From an uncultured Clostridia bacterium (lineage in GTDB: Bacteria > Bacillota > Clostridia > TANB77 > CAG-508), in assembly GCA_948976265.1 (NCBI GenBank), contig CARFUA010000005.1, positions 60,151-124,150 of the forward strand: DNA of 64,000 bases, read 5' to 3'. This document shows, one piece after another, positions 63,478 through 64,000 of this stretch (position 1 is its first letter; each line of letters starts with the position of its first letter). The translations under genes were made by a program, and so were the position numbers. The notes beneath the pieces were generated by a model, which was not told the DNA's origin, searched no databases, and worked only from the letters and a program-made list of their open reading frames with translations.

Positions 63478-64000
63478 TTATTTAGAGTATAACTCAACTA
63501 TCAAGTGATCTTCAACATTTAAATCAATTTCATCTCTATTTACGTTTCTTAGTATTTTTGCGCTTAGTTTTTCACTATTTAGTTCTAACCATTCTGGAAT
63601 TGGTCTGGTAGCACCTTTCTCAATATTTTCTTTTACAATTGGATTATCTTTTCTTGCTTCACGAATAGCAACTTCATCACCTGGTTTTACTAAATAAGAT
63701 GCAATATTTACTTTTCTTCCATTTACTTGAATATTTCCATGTGTTACTAATTGCCTAGCTTGTGCTCTAGAAATACCAAATCCTAATCGATAAACTACAT
63801 TATCTAATCTACTTTCTAATATTTGTAAAAGATTAGTACCTGTGATTCCCTTTTTATTTTCAGCCATTTCAAAATATTTTCTAAATTGTTTTTCTCCCAC
63901 TCCATAAAATGCTTTTGTTTTTTGTTTTTCTCTTAATTGAGTACCATATTCAGAAAGTTTACCATTCTTTTGACCATGTTGTCCTGGTGCATAATTTCTT
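63478..64000 (-). CDS. rpsD: Ribosomal protein S4, 5' end outside the window
   Basis: The frame is open to the right edge (174 codons of about 200). Signatures: GVGEKQFRKYFEMA, LESRLDNVVYRLGFG, ARQLVTHGNIQVNGRKVN (S4 RNA-binding domain), VEDHLIVELYSK at the C-terminus. An internal ATG at 63900 is not the start. Small-subunit assembly protein. Confidence 0.96.
   Translation of the reverse strand, partial: RNYAPGQHGQKNGKLSEYGTQLREKQKTKAFYGVGEKQFRKYFEMAENKKGITGTNLLQILESRLDNVVYRLGFGISRAQARQLVTHGNIQVNGRKVNIASYLVKPGDEVAIREARKDNPIVKENIEKGATRPIPEWLELNSEKLSAKILRNVNRDEIDLNVEDHLIVELYSK

Noticed and set aside
1..64000. Systematic sequencing error that inserts C before GG
   Set aside because: Not fully excluded. 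It is disfavoured because all ten events fall on the first base of a glycine codon, none fall in other phases, and no homopolymer is common to them. Raw reads are needed.
1..64000. tRNA genes, CRISPR arrays, insertion sequences, prophage
   Set aside because: I looked for cloverleaf T-loop consensus, regularly spaced repeats, transposase or integrase frames and found none.

Overview
This window looks like a chromosomal segment from an AT-rich, endospore-forming, probably anaerobic member of the Clostridia. It carries an Asp23/AmaP envelope-stress locus, spoIIA, spoVAC-AD-AE and spoIID sporulation genes, a Gram-positive type IV pilus cluster, pyruvate formate-lyase with its activase, formate-tetrahydrofolate ligase, RNase J, and the rpsD-rpoA-rplQ end of a ribosomal operon. 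Most genes lie on the minus strand. I see no tRNA, rRNA, CRISPR, IS element or prophage. I cannot name the species.

Layout. 1-4.4 kb: a GGDEF-type protein (cut by the left edge), a giant MinD/CpaE-like ATPase with two AT-hook-like motifs, and a small membrane protein. 4.4-6.4 kb: a glucosaminidase and an AlkD-like protein. 6.7-14.5 kb: a tightly overlapping six-gene export operon (two ABC half-transporters, three MFS proteins, one P-loop kinase). 14.6-17.1 kb: an unknown protein, a patatin and a DUF3800 protein. 17.2-23.0 kb: asp23-amaP-DUF2273-nusB-xseA-(unknown)-xseB-PAP2-fhs. 23.3-24.5 kb: uracil-DNA glycosylase downstream of a toxin-antitoxin pair. 24.6-32.2 kb: YdcF-like, PgeF (behind a structured leader RNA), a PBECR-like protein, AddB, a transglutaminase-like protein and an OGG-type glycosylase. 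32.3-42.0 kb: the type IV pilus operon. 42.3-47.2 kb: dodecin and spoVA genes, a DUF421 protein, a cation antiporter and a transglycosylase. 47.4-51.0 kb: pflB-pflA. 51-58.6 kb: YibE/F, small proteins, gltX, a phosphoesterase and RNase J. 59-61.5 kb: spoIIAA-spoIIAB-sigF-spoIID. 62-64 kb: rplQ, rpoA and partial rpsD.

Main discovery. Ten reading-frame breaks occur in eight recognisable genes and one unknown gene: two MFS genes, an ABC transporter, an unknown gene, formate-tetrahydrofolate ligase, addB twice, pilT, gltX and spoIIAA. All ten have the same form. The upstream frame reaches an in-frame CGG codon, and the protein resumes perfectly if the C is skipped and the overlapping GGN (nine GGA, one GGC) is read as glycine. 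In a manual check of essentially every CGG trinucleotide in the window I found no other CGG codon in frame in any gene. Two of the ten sites were found only because the rule predicted them: they restore the proper 5' ends of gltX and of the unknown gene at 15.2 kb. This looks like genome-wide +1 frameshifting or quadruplet decoding at CGG, a codon otherwise unused here. It could instead be a systematic consensus error, but such an error should not respect codon phase.

A second theme is regulatory. At several operon boundaries a strong sigma-A-like promoter is followed within roughly 20-100 nt by an intrinsic terminator, before the next gene. This suggests attenuated leaders or short RNAs. The one before pgeF contains an 83-nt multi-branched element that looks like a riboswitch.
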